A stretch of DNA of 5,266 bases from Oscillospiraceae bacterium (GCA_016297675.1 JAEDGE010000129.1:1-5266), one strand, 5' to 3'. Positions 1 to 5,266 are shown, counted from the stretch's first letter. Translations and numbers: made by a program. Notes: generated from the letters alone by a model not told the origin.

Positions 1-693
1 CCGGTAGACGAAGCAAGCATTTATTATTATGCCCCCTTTATCTGGTCGAATGGCGGTGATTTTGTGAGCGAAGACGGACTTACTGTAGACAGTGTGTTCA
101 ATTCTCAGGAAAACGTTGCTGCCATGCAGTATTTCCGGAGCTTTGTGGACAATGGGTATATGTCACAGGCACCGATTGAAAATCTCTTTGAAAGCGGACG
201 GGCTGCTTTCAAATTTGACGGTGCGTGGGAAGTCAATACCATTTATCAAAATTATTCAGATATTGAACTCGGTGTAGCACCTTATGTGGTCAGCGATCAA
301 TGGGACGGCGGCAGATATACCCCAACCGGTTCTTGGGCATATGCGGCAACTTCCAAAACAGAACATATTGAGGCGGCAACAGAGCTGGTAAAATGGATGA
401 GTGGTACAGACAGTGGAAAGCTGCTTTTTGAAAATACCAAGAGTATGCCGTCCACCTATGCAGCTTATGACCAGATTACCTTGTTTGAAGAAGATGAAAA
501 TTACAAGGCACTGTATGAACAACTGAGAGATTACGGACACCCAAGACCAAAAACACCTGTTTATCCGCAGGTAAGTACATCCTTTCAGCAGACACTCGAG
601 AGCGTTGGGCTCAGTGGCAAGGATGCACAGGAAGAACTGGATAAATCTGTAGAAAGGATTAACGCAAAATTAGAGCGTTACACAAGAAAATGA
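1..693 (+). CDS. Sugar ABC transporter substrate-binding protein, C-terminal part (5' truncated)
   Basis: This is the extracellular solute-binding protein of a carbohydrate ABC importer (family 1, MsmE/MalE-like), which would capture an oligosaccharide and deliver it to the permeases encoded just downstream. The frame is open from base 1, so the gene enters from outside the window. 230 residues remain of a family usually about 400-450, so the lipoprotein signal and most of the N-terminal lobe are missing. Visible landmarks, numbered from base 1, are FIWSNGGDF (13-21), the FKFDGAWE segment (70-77) matching the family's 'hydrophobic-x-G-x-W' strand, and GSWAYAAT (110-117) followed by a helix of the AAxELVKWM type. 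The GTG at position 64 is internal, because homologous sequence continues upstream of it. The TGA stop overlaps the next start as ATGA. Linkage to a GH32 enzyme suggests sucrose or fructo-oligosaccharide as ligand; this is inference. Confidence 0.93.
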   Translation, partial: PVDEASIYYYAPFIWSNGGDFVSEDGLTVDSVFNSQENVAAMQYFRSFVDNGYMSQAPIENLFESGRAAFKFDGAWEVNTIYQNYSDIELGVAPYVVSDQWDGGRYTPTGSWAYAATSKTEHIEAATELVKWMSGTDSGKLLFENTKSMPSTYAAYDQITLFEEDENYKALYEQLRDYGHPRPKTPVYPQVSTSFQQTLESVGLSGKDAQEELDKSVERINAKLERYTRK

Positions 694-1592
694 AAAGTAA
701 AAAATCAAACTCTCTTATGGGAATGGCATTTTTCGGACCGGCACTGTTGCTTTTGATTCTGTTTTTGTTCCTGCCCATGCTGCTGACGCTGATTTTCAGT
801 TTCACAGATTATTTTGCACTCAATCCAGATTTGACTCACTTTGTAGGGTTGGAAAACTACGGAAAGATTTTTAAAGATGAGCTGTTCTCCTCTGCTTTCT
901 GGAACACATTGAAATTCGTCTTGATCATTGTACCAGCACAGAGCCTTGGGGCATTGGGACTGGCATTGCTCATCAACAAGGTGACCATTTGCAAGAAATA
1001 CTTCAAAGTCGCATTCTTCATTCCCGTTGTCATGTCTCTTGCAGTGGTATCCAATCTGTGGATGCAGATCTACAGCCCAGAAGGCATTCTGAATACCTTG
1101 CTCAGTCACATCGGCATTGATGCACAGCCCTTTATCCACAGTGCTGATCAGGCACTCCCTTCCATCGCCATTATGAGTGTATGGCAGGGCGTCGGCTATC
1201 AGATGATTATTTTTCTGGGTGGCTTGCAGGCAATCAATCCGGCATTGTATGAAGCTGCCGAAATGGATCACGCCAGCGGCTGGCAGAAGTTCAAGGATAT
1301 CACACTGCCAGAGTTGAAACCCCTTTGCGTATTCGTGTTCATCACCATTACCATCGGTGCATTCCGTATGATTGTACAGCCTATGGTTATGACCGGCGGC
1401 GGTCCGTCTCATTCCACTTACACATTGGTATATGATATTTACGAAACCGGTACGGTAAACTGGGAAATCGGTCTGGCATCCGCAATGGCAATTGTGTTCA
1501 CTGCATTTGTTGTGATTCTGACCATTATACAGACCATTCTGACGAAAGATAAGGAGGGTAACCATGCGAACAAGAAAACAAAAAACCGCTAA
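690..1592 (+). CDS. Sugar ABC transporter permease, MsmF/MalF-type (CUT1)
   Basis: This is an inner-membrane permease subunit that pairs with the product of the next gene to form the sugar channel. The 300 residues show a basic N-terminus (MKSKK) and six likely membrane helices at about 12-38, 74-97, 105-127, 157-178, 212-232 and 262-284. The VGLENY segment (52-57) and TGGGP (235-239) are typical of this permease group. The cytoplasmic ATPase-docking EAA loop is at 188-207, starting EAAEMDHASG and ending TLP. Its usually conserved glycine (EAAxxxG) is histidine 194. The ATG sits inside the upstream stop (ATGA, 4-nt overlap) and has only a weak AAGA ribosome site, so translation probably depends on coupling to the binding-protein gene. 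The last codons also carry the ribosome site of the next gene. The family call is firm; the substrate is inferred from context. Confidence 0.95.
   Translation: MKSKKSNSLMGMAFFGPALLLLILFLFLPMLLTLIFSFTDYFALNPDLTHFVGLENYGKIFKDELFSSAFWNTLKFVLIIVPAQSLGALGLALLINKVTICKKYFKVAFFIPVVMSLAVVSNLWMQIYSPEGILNTLLSHIGIDAQPFIHSADQALPSIAIMSVWQGVGYQMIIFLGGLQAINPALYEAAEMDHASGWQKFKDITLPELKPLCVFVFITITIGAFRMIVQPMVMTGGGPSHSTYTLVYDIYETGTVNWEIGLASAMAIVFTAFVVILTIIQTILTKDKEGNHANKKTKNR
1551..1558 (+). promoter_or_regulatory. Strong ribosome binding site for the second permease gene
   Basis: AAGGAGGG lies 5 nt before the ATG at 1564 and fits the anti-Shine-Dalgarno sequence almost perfectly. It lies inside the end of the first permease gene, where it is read as Lys-Glu-Gly. 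It fixes the start of the second permease despite the 29-nt gene overlap. Confidence 0.9.
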
Positions 1593-2415
1593 CATCATCT
1601 TAGCAGTAGTATTATTTATACTGTCCCTGTTCTTTCTGTTTCCGGTGATTTGGATGCTGGCAAATTCCTTTAAGACGGATGCTGCCATTACTGCGGATAT
1701 GAACACCGTAAAGGCATTTATTCCGCCGGCACTGAACGGAAGCTTTTTTGACAACTATATTACCATTCTCACGGACACCAGTTTTATTCGCTATATGCTG
1801 AATACCTTGTTCTATGCGGCAATTATGATTCTTGCAGGAATTGTGGTAAACGGTCTGGCAGGCTATGCCCTTGCGAAAATCAATTTCCCATTCCGGGAAC
1901 GCTGGGTGCTGATCATCATGCTACTGATGATCGTTCCCACAGAAACCATTATCACCATCAACTTCCTGTTTGTTGCAAAGATGGGACTGCTTAACACCGT
2001 ATTTGGCTATGTGCTGCCCATGATTGTCAATCCCTTTAATATTTTCCTGTTCCGGCAGGTGTTCATCAGTTTGCCGGACGATGTCTGGGAGGCGGCACAG
2101 CTGGATCATTGCAGCCCACTGAAATACTTTTTTACCATGGTATTGCCGATGTCCAAAACCGTTGTGGCAACCGTCAGCGTGTTCACATTCCTGAATGTCT
2201 GGAACGATTATCTCTGGCCGTCGCTGGTGTTCACATCCAGTGATTTGCTGACCGCACAGATTGGTCTGAACTCCATCACTTCCAATGACAATACTACCAT
2301 GGGACAGACGCTTGCTGTGATTACCATGATTACAATTCCAGTTATTATTATTTACGCATTGTTCTCAAAACAAATTGTGGAGGGCGTTGTCTCCACCGGT
2401 TCTAAGGAGGGCTAA
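1564..2415 (+). CDS. Sugar ABC transporter permease, MsmG/MalG-type (CUT1)
   Basis: This is the second membrane subunit of the same importer, the MalG-like partner of the preceding permease. It has 283 residues, normal for the family. A basic N-terminus (MRTRKQK) leads into a first helix at about 9-33, with further hydrophobic stretches at about 77-103, 112-137, 143-165, 197-216 and 248-267. The EAA loop starts at residue 176 (EAAQLDHCSP) and ends VLP (193-195). As in the first permease, the conserved loop glycine is replaced by histidine (182). FTFLNVWNDYLWP (207-219) is a strong signature of MalG-type permeases. The gene overlaps the preceding one by 29 nt and has its own strong ribosome site, which would keep the two subunits near equal amounts. 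Substrate is inferred from the operon only. Confidence 0.95.
   Translation: MRTRKQKTANIILAVVLFILSLFFLFPVIWMLANSFKTDAAITADMNTVKAFIPPALNGSFFDNYITILTDTSFIRYMLNTLFYAAIMILAGIVVNGLAGYALAKINFPFRERWVLIIMLLMIVPTETIITINFLFVAKMGLLNTVFGYVLPMIVNPFNIFLFRQVFISLPDDVWEAAQLDHCSPLKYFFTMVLPMSKTVVATVSVFTFLNVWNDYLWPSLVFTSSDLLTAQIGLNSITSNDNTTMGQTLAVITMITIPVIIIYALFSKQIVEGVVSTGSKEG
2404..2411 (+). promoter_or_regulatory. Strong ribosome binding site for the ATPase gene
   Basis: AAGGAGGG lies 7 nt before the ATG at 2419 and overlaps the final Lys-Glu-Gly codons of the upstream permease. It supports the chosen ATPase start and shows that translation starts independently although the gap is only 3 nt. Confidence 0.9.
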
Positions 2416-2418
2416 GTT

Positions 2419-3513
2419 ATGAGCTTTATTGAAATGAAACATATTGACAAGCAGTATGCCAATGCAGATAGAAAGTCTGTGACTGATTTTAATCTGGAAA
2501 TTGAACAGGGAGAATTTATCGCTTTCGTTGGTCCGTCTGGCTGCGGAAAATCCACCACGCTGCGGATGATTGCCGGTTTTGAGGACATCACTGGTGGGGA
2601 TCTTTACATTGACGGAAAGAAAATGAACGAAACCGCTCCCAGAGATAGAGGGATTGCCATGGTATTTCAGAATTATGCACTTTATCCCCACATGACGGTG
2701 GAAAAAAATATTTCCTACGGACTGAAAAACATGAAAGTTCCGGCAGCAGAAATCAAGAAGAAAGTGGACTGGGCGATTGAGATTCTGGGACTTTCTGAAT
2801 ACCGCTATAGAAAGCCTAAGAATCTTTCCGGTGGTCAGCGGCAGAGAGTGGCATTGGGACGTGCCATTGTCAAGAATCAGAAGGTATTCCTCATGGATGA
2901 ACCGCTTTCTAATCTGGATGCCAAGCTGCGTGTCAGCATGAGAAACGAAATCAGCAAGCTGCATCGGGAACTGGGCAGTACGACTATTTACGTCACCCAT
3001 GATCAGGTGGAAGCCATGACCATGGCAGACCGCATTGTCATTATGAAAGACGGCGTCATTCAGCAAGTCGGCAAGCCAATGGAGCTGTACGAGCATCCAG
3101 CAAATAAGTTTGTGGCAGGCTTTATCGGTTCTCCACAGATGAATTTCTATCATGTTACCGTAAAGGGCAATACAGTTGCCTTTACAACTGGCGAAACCAT
3201 CACACTGCCGGATGCCGTGATTTCTAAGCTGAACGGCAGGCAGGGAGAGATGATTCTGGGAATCCGTGGAGAGGACATCAAGCTGGATGAGCAGAACCTT
3301 TCCCTTTATCCGAAGGAAAAGCAGAAGGCTGTTGTAGAAAATGCAGAAGTCATGGGCAACGAAAACAATTTGTACTTCACATTCGGCGGAAGTCAGTCGG
3401 TTGCAAGAGTTTCCAAGTATGAAGTCAGTGGCATTGGTGACAGCATTGAATTTGTATTCACACCGTCAAGAATGCATTTCTTTGACAAGGATACGGAGGA
3501 ATGCTATGTCTGA
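2419..3513 (+). CDS. Sugar ABC transporter ATP-binding protein, MsmK/MalK/UgpC family
   Basis: This is the cytoplasmic ATPase that drives the importer and docks on the EAA loops of the two permeases. All catalytic elements are intact in its 364 residues: Walker A GPSGCGKST (38-46), Q-loop glutamine in VFQNYALYPHMTV (Q84), signature LSGGQRQR (136-143), Walker B VFLMDEP with catalytic E161, the D-loop SNLDAKLR (164-171) and the switch histidine in YVTHDQ (H194). The part after about residue 236 (FIGSPQMNF) is the C-terminal TOBE-type regulatory domain of MalK-like proteins, including GIRGEDIKL. Full length is typical (about 360-370). The gene starts 3 nt after the permease stop and overlaps the GH32 gene by 8 nt. 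Such ATPases often serve several importers, so a copy inside the operon suggests a dedicated partner, though sharing with other systems cannot be excluded. MsmK and UgpC names are both used for this family, so no symbol is assigned. Confidence 0.96.
   Translation: MSFIEMKHIDKQYANADRKSVTDFNLEIEQGEFIAFVGPSGCGKSTTLRMIAGFEDITGGDLYIDGKKMNETAPRDRGIAMVFQNYALYPHMTVEKNISYGLKNMKVPAAEIKKKVDWAIEILGLSEYRYRKPKNLSGGQRQRVALGRAIVKNQKVFLMDEPLSNLDAKLRVSMRNEISKLHRELGSTTIYVTHDQVEAMTMADRIVIMKDGVIQQVGKPMELYEHPANKFVAGFIGSPQMNFYHVTVKGNTVAFTTGETITLPDAVISKLNGRQGEMILGIRGEDIKLDEQNLSLYPKEKQKAVVENAEVMGNENNLYFTFGGSQSVARVSKYEVSGIGDSIEFVFTPSRMHFFDKDTEECYV
3495..3500 (+). promoter_or_regulatory. Ribosome binding site that sets the GH32 start
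   Basis: GGAGGA lies 5 nt before the ATG at 3506, within the final Glu-Glu codons of the ATPase gene. The GH32 frame stays open for 55 codons further upstream, so this site decides the start in favour of 3506. Confidence 0.85.
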
Positions 3514-4816
3514 AACAAATTTGGTTCATCTGAACGCCCCGGATTGCTGGATTAATGACCCCAACGGTTTTATTTACTTCAAGGGGATGTATCATCTGTT
3601 CTATCAGTGCTTTCCATATGCTACGCAGTGGGGAAGAATGCACTGGGGACATGCGGTCAGCAAAGATCTGGTACAATGGGAACACAAAGGGATTGCATTG
3701 TATCCCTCCAAGCTGGACGATAGAAGCGGCTGTTTTTCTGGCAGTGCGGTGGAACAGGATGGGAAAATGCATCTGATCTATACTGGGGTAAACTATATCG
3801 AGGAAGATCCGGAAAATATTAATACTTGTCTGAATGATCAGTTTCAGTCAGCACAGCTGATGATAACCTCTGAAAACGGCATGACATTTGACAATCTTGC
3901 AGATAAGAAAACCGTCATTCCACCCATTGCGGCACAGCACATTGGAAGCAAAACGCACACCCGTGACCCTAAGGTCTGGAGAGAAAAGGACGCATGGTAT
4001 ATGGTGTTGGGCAGTTCTGTGGAAGGAAAAGGCAGACTGTTATTCTACAGAAGTAAAGATTTGCAACACTGGGAATATGTGAATCATGTAGAAAAAGAAA
4101 ACTTCGGCTGGATGTGGGAGTGTCCGGATTATTTTGAAACAGACGGAGAAAAGGTACTGATTTTCTCGCCCATGGGATTTTTAAACGATGGCAAAGCTTA
4201 TGATTCCGCAGCTGTCTGTATGATTCCAGAATTTGATGCAGAAAGCTGTACCATGCACCTGCCGGATGAATTTCAATTTCTGGATTATGGTCTGGATCTG
4301 TATGCACCACAGAGTACAACAGACGCTGAGGGACGGCGTGTACTGGTGGCATGGGCAAGAATGCCGGAGGCAGTAGATGGAAAGTGGAACGGAATGTTCT
4401 GCATCCCAAGAATGGTAGAAGTTAAAAATGGGCATATTTATTTCCGTCCGCATCCCAATGTTCAAAACCGGTTTACAAAGAAGATTTCTTCTCCAACAGA
4501 AGCCGGAAAAGGCGGATACAAGATCAGTCTGGATATAGACGAGGGAGCAGAAATCAACATTGGCGGCTATCGGATTTCTTATCGAAATAATCGGATTTCT
4601 GCTGACCGCAGCACTGTTTTTGCAGGACATGACGAGATTAGATGTCACTTTGAGACTCCTGCAATATATGAGGGAAATCATCTGGAGATCTATGTAGCTT
4701 CTAATCTGATTGAAGTTTATATCAATAACGGAGAGTATGTTCTGAGTAATGTAGTATATGGCTTATCCGACCAGATACAAGCTGAGAATTATGAGATTTT
4801 TACAACGCAGGATTGA
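3506..4816 (+). CDS. Glycoside hydrolase family 32 beta-fructosidase (sucrose/fructo-oligosaccharide hydrolase)
   Basis: This retaining beta-fructosidase would release fructose from sucrose or short fructo-oligosaccharides. No signal peptide is visible, so it acts in the cytoplasm on sugar imported by the adjacent ABC system. The 436 residues carry the GH32 hallmarks in order: WINDPNG (15-21, nucleophile D18), FYQ (32-34), FSGS (77-80), RDPKV (153-157, transition-state D154) and ECPD (205-208, acid/base E205). YGLDLYAPQ (261-269) completes the five-bladed propeller region. A compact beta-sandwich follows from about 310, with ISADRS (364-369) and LEIYVASNLIEVYINNGE (393-410). It is somewhat shorter than the usual 470-500 residues, mainly in this last domain. 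The start at 3506 gives an 8-nt overlap with the ATPase gene and a good ribosome site. Automatic annotation may call it sucrose-6-phosphate hydrolase (ScrB), but ABC import delivers unphosphorylated sugar, so a BfrA-like role is more likely. Confidence 0.95.
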   Translation: MSETNLVHLNAPDCWINDPNGFIYFKGMYHLFYQCFPYATQWGRMHWGHAVSKDLVQWEHKGIALYPSKLDDRSGCFSGSAVEQDGKMHLIYTGVNYIEEDPENINTCLNDQFQSAQLMITSENGMTFDNLADKKTVIPPIAAQHIGSKTHTRDPKVWREKDAWYMVLGSSVEGKGRLLFYRSKDLQHWEYVNHVEKENFGWMWECPDYFETDGEKVLIFSPMGFLNDGKAYDSAAVCMIPEFDAESCTMHLPDEFQFLDYGLDLYAPQSTTDAEGRRVLVAWARMPEAVDGKWNGMFCIPRMVEVKNGHIYFRPHPNVQNRFTKKISSPTEAGKGGYKISLDIDEGAEINIGGYRISYRNNRISADRSTVFAGHDEIRCHFETPAIYEGNHLEIYVASNLIEVYINNGEYVLSNVVYGLSDQIQAENYEIFTTQD

Positions 4817-4840
4817 TACAATAATTATTATATATTAAAA

Positions 4841-4882
4841 ATAAGGAAATCCATGTAGCTTATAATACATGGATTTCCTTAT
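4841..4882. terminator. 17-bp hairpin closing the operon, probably bidirectional
   Basis: A perfect 17-bp inverted repeat has its left arm at 4841-4857 (ATAAGGAAATCCATGTA) and right arm at 4866-4882, around an 8-nt loop. It starts 24 nt after the GH32 stop, the expected place for an operon terminator. On the + strand the following sequence is only loosely T-rich (ATAAATTTT). On the minus strand the stem is followed directly by TTTTAATATA, a better tract. It probably ends operon transcription and may also stop leftward transcription. Confidence 0.75.
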
Positions 4883-4935
4883 ATAAATTTTAAGATAAAA
4901 TAATCATATTTTTCATTTATTCGGACAACAGAAAA

Positions 4936-4957
4936 CGGCACTTTTCAGAAAGTGCCG
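4936..4957 (-). terminator. 9-bp GC-rich hairpin, possible leftward terminator
   Basis: CGGCACTTT (4936-4944) pairs perfectly with AAAGTGCCG (4949-4957) around a TCAG loop. Read on the minus strand, the stem is followed at once by TTTTCTGTTGT, which fits a weak intrinsic terminator. On the + strand the next bases are ATATTGCG, with no T-run until about 12 nt later. The outer segments ACAAC (4925-4929) and GTTGT (4965-4969) could lengthen the structure. Confidence 0.45.
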
Positions 4958-4980
4958 ATATTGCGTTGTTTTCAGGACAT

Positions 4981-5018
4981 AAAAATGCCCCCTTATTTTG
5001 TATCAAAATAAGGGGGCA
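4981..5018 (-). terminator. 15-bp hairpin with T-run on the minus strand
   Basis: TGCCCCCTTATTTTG (4986-5000) pairs perfectly with 5004-5018 around a 3-nt TAT loop. On the minus strand the stem ends in GGGGGCA followed by TTTTTATG, a classic intrinsic terminator for leftward transcription. On the + strand no T-run follows. Instead the right arm contains AAGGGGG, the ribosome site of the small ORF at 5022, so the same hairpin could block its translation. Confidence 0.65.
5011..5016 (+). promoter_or_regulatory. Purine-rich ribosome site buried in a hairpin
   Basis: AGGGGG lies 5 nt before the ATG at 5022, a correct spacing for initiation. Every base of it is paired in the 15-bp stem at 4986-5018. 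In a transcript that includes the left arm the site should be closed; an RNA processed or started after about 5003 would expose it. The match is AGGGGG rather than AGGAGG, so it may also be chance. Confidence 0.4.
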
Positions 5019-5021
5019 GGT

Positions 5022-5126
5022 ATGTCTAAGAACGGTAATTTTGATACAATTGCGACCTTGTTGATTACCGTTTTCTTTTGGTGGAGTGCGTTTTCTTTTG
5101 GCTTAGCGTTTTCTGTTGGGTTGTGA
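5022..5126 (+). CDS. Possible small hydrophobic membrane peptide, 34 aa
   Basis: I do not recognise a named family. The ORF runs from ATG at 5022 to TGA at 5124-5126 and encodes 34 residues. A short polar start (MSKNGNFD) is followed by an almost uninterrupted hydrophobic stretch from residue 9 to the end (TIATLLITVFFWW, then AFSFGL and AFSVGL), long enough to cross a membrane once. There is no charged C-terminal tail. The two AFS-GL units come from an 18-bp near-tandem repeat whose three differences include two synonymous ones in this frame, mild support for coding. A ribosome-site-like AGGGGG lies 5 nt upstream within a stable hairpin. I found no convincing + strand promoter between 4883 and 4985. 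A type I toxin-like or holin-like peptide is one hypothesis; a chance ORF or a decayed remnant is the main alternative. Confidence 0.35.
   Translation: MSKNGNFDTIATLLITVFFWWSAFSFGLAFSVGL
5069..5119 (+). repeat. Three copies of a 13-bp direct repeat
   Basis: CGTTTTCTTTTGG occurs at 5069-5081 and 5089-5101, and with one change (CGTTTTCTGTTGG) at 5107-5119. The starts are 20 and 18 bases apart. The second and third copies belong to a longer 18-bp unit (5088-5105 and 5106-5123) that is in frame within the 34-codon ORF; the first copy is read in another frame. Confidence 0.8.
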
Positions 5127-5199
5127 TTATGAATTGCACCTTGATCAGTGGGATTTAGCGAAACTATCACTATCAACTTTTTACGAATATACAATTACT

Positions 5200-5209
5200 G
5201 GTATATACC
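5200..5209. repeat. 10-bp palindrome GGTATATACC
   Basis: This is a perfect palindrome about 20 bases upstream of the -35 element of the rightward promoter at 5228-5256. It could be an operator half or part of a regulator site, but one short palindrome in A/T-rich DNA is weak evidence. Confidence 0.3.
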
Positions 5210-5211
5210 TA

Positions 5212-5217
5212 ATTATA
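5212..5217 (-). promoter_or_regulatory. Possible leftward -10 element
   Basis: On the minus strand this reads TATAAT, a perfect -10 hexamer. A transcript from here would start near 5205, run antisense across the small ORF and reach the T-run at about 4981, giving an RNA of roughly 220 nt. No good -35 hexamer is present at 16-18 nt spacing, and there is no TG extension, so the call is weak. Confidence 0.25.
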
Positions 5218-5227
5218 CTACCCTCTC

Positions 5228-5256
5228 TTGCAAATTCGGTATAAAAATGATATAAT
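5228..5256 (+). promoter_or_regulatory. Rightward sigma-A promoter with extended -10
   Basis: TTGCAA (5228-5233, 4 of 6 matches to TTGACA) is followed after 17 nt by a perfect TATAAT (5251-5256). A TG dinucleotide at 5248-5249 adds the extended -10 motif. Transcription should start near 5263, so the gene it serves lies beyond the right edge and its identity cannot be seen. Confidence 0.7.
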
Positions 5257-5266
5257 GTAGCAGGGT

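Larger units (their letters stand above)
4817..5266. other. A/T-rich, hairpin-rich stretch after the operon
   Basis: This 450-base stretch has no conventional gene. It holds three perfect hairpins, a 34-codon hydrophobic ORF, short internal repeats and a rightward promoter, each listed separately. Base composition is visibly more A/T-rich than in the operon. No tRNA, rRNA, CRISPR or transposase sequence is recognisable. Confidence 0.8.

Noticed and set aside
64..66. GTG at 64 as the start of the binding-protein gene.
   Set aside because: The frame is open to base 1 and encodes typical binding-protein sequence (FIWSNGGD) before it; the gene is truncated by the window.
705..1754. A 349-codon open frame on the minus strand across both permease genes.
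   Set aside because: It lies antisense to two well-supported permeases, spans their boundary, is rich in Cys, His and Gln without any recognisable domain, and is best explained as a shadow of the + strand codon pattern.
2365..3153. A 262-codon minus-strand open frame opposite the ATPase gene.
   Set aside because: The + strand encodes every ABC ATPase motif here; the antisense product shows no domain.
3341..3505. A possible longer GH32 start, 55 codons upstream at 3341.
   Set aside because: The extra residues overlap the ATPase C-terminal domain, do not resemble GH32 or a signal peptide, and the ATG at 3506 has a good ribosome site 5 nt upstream and places WINDPNG at the usual N-terminal position.
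4465..4474. AAACCGGTTT palindrome resembling an operator.
   Set aside because: It lies deep inside the GH32 coding sequence, far from any promoter, and is explained by codons.
4861..4866. TATAAT as a possible + strand -10 element.
   Set aside because: It falls in the loop and first arm base of the operon hairpin, and no -35-like hexamer is present 16-18 nt upstream.
5003..5194. A 63-codon minus-strand frame ending inside the third hairpin.
   Set aside because: It begins with TTG, has no ribosome site near that start, and its sequence is not recognisable. A leftward non-coding RNA is a simpler reading, although a real peptide cannot be fully excluded because its stop lies within the terminator-like stem.

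Overview
The window holds the 3' part of a sugar-uptake and sugar-hydrolysis operon, all on the + strand, followed by about 450 bases without a conventional gene. The host is probably a low-to-mid GC Firmicute, most likely a gut-type clostridium (Ruminococcaceae/Lachnospiraceae-like). This is inferred from the strong AGGAGG-type ribosome sites, tight overlapping genes, A/T-rich spacer DNA and the ABC-plus-GH32 gene set. No species-level assignment is possible by eye.

Positions 1-4816 carry five co-directional genes with no gaps between them. They are the C-terminal 230 residues of an extracellular sugar-binding protein (5' end cut off by the window), two six-helix CUT1-type permeases, a 364-residue MsmK/MalK/UgpC-type ATPase, and a 436-residue cytoplasmic GH32 beta-fructosidase. 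Neighbouring genes overlap by 4, 29 and 8 nt, or are 3 nt apart, so they are almost certainly one translationally coupled transcript. The binding protein would capture a fructose-containing sugar (sucrose or a short fructo-oligosaccharide), the permease pair and ATPase would import it unphosphorylated, and GH32 would release fructose inside the cell. The layout resembles the MsmEFGK-BfrA type of fructo-oligosaccharide operon known from lactobacilli. The promoter, any LacI-type regulator and further catabolic genes are not in the window.

Positions 4817-5266 are A/T-rich and unusually structured. Three perfect hairpins (17, 9 and 15 bp stems) lie at 4841-4882, 4936-4957 and 4986-5018. All three have their best T-run on the minus-strand side, as if they stop leftward transcription. 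The third hairpin also buries the purine-rich ribosome site of a 34-codon + strand ORF (5022-5126), which encodes a charged N-terminus followed by one strongly hydrophobic helix. This resembles the layout of a type I toxin with a sequestered ribosome site and a possible antisense RNA, but homology is unproven. A well-formed extended -10 promoter at 5228-5256 points rightward to a gene outside the window.
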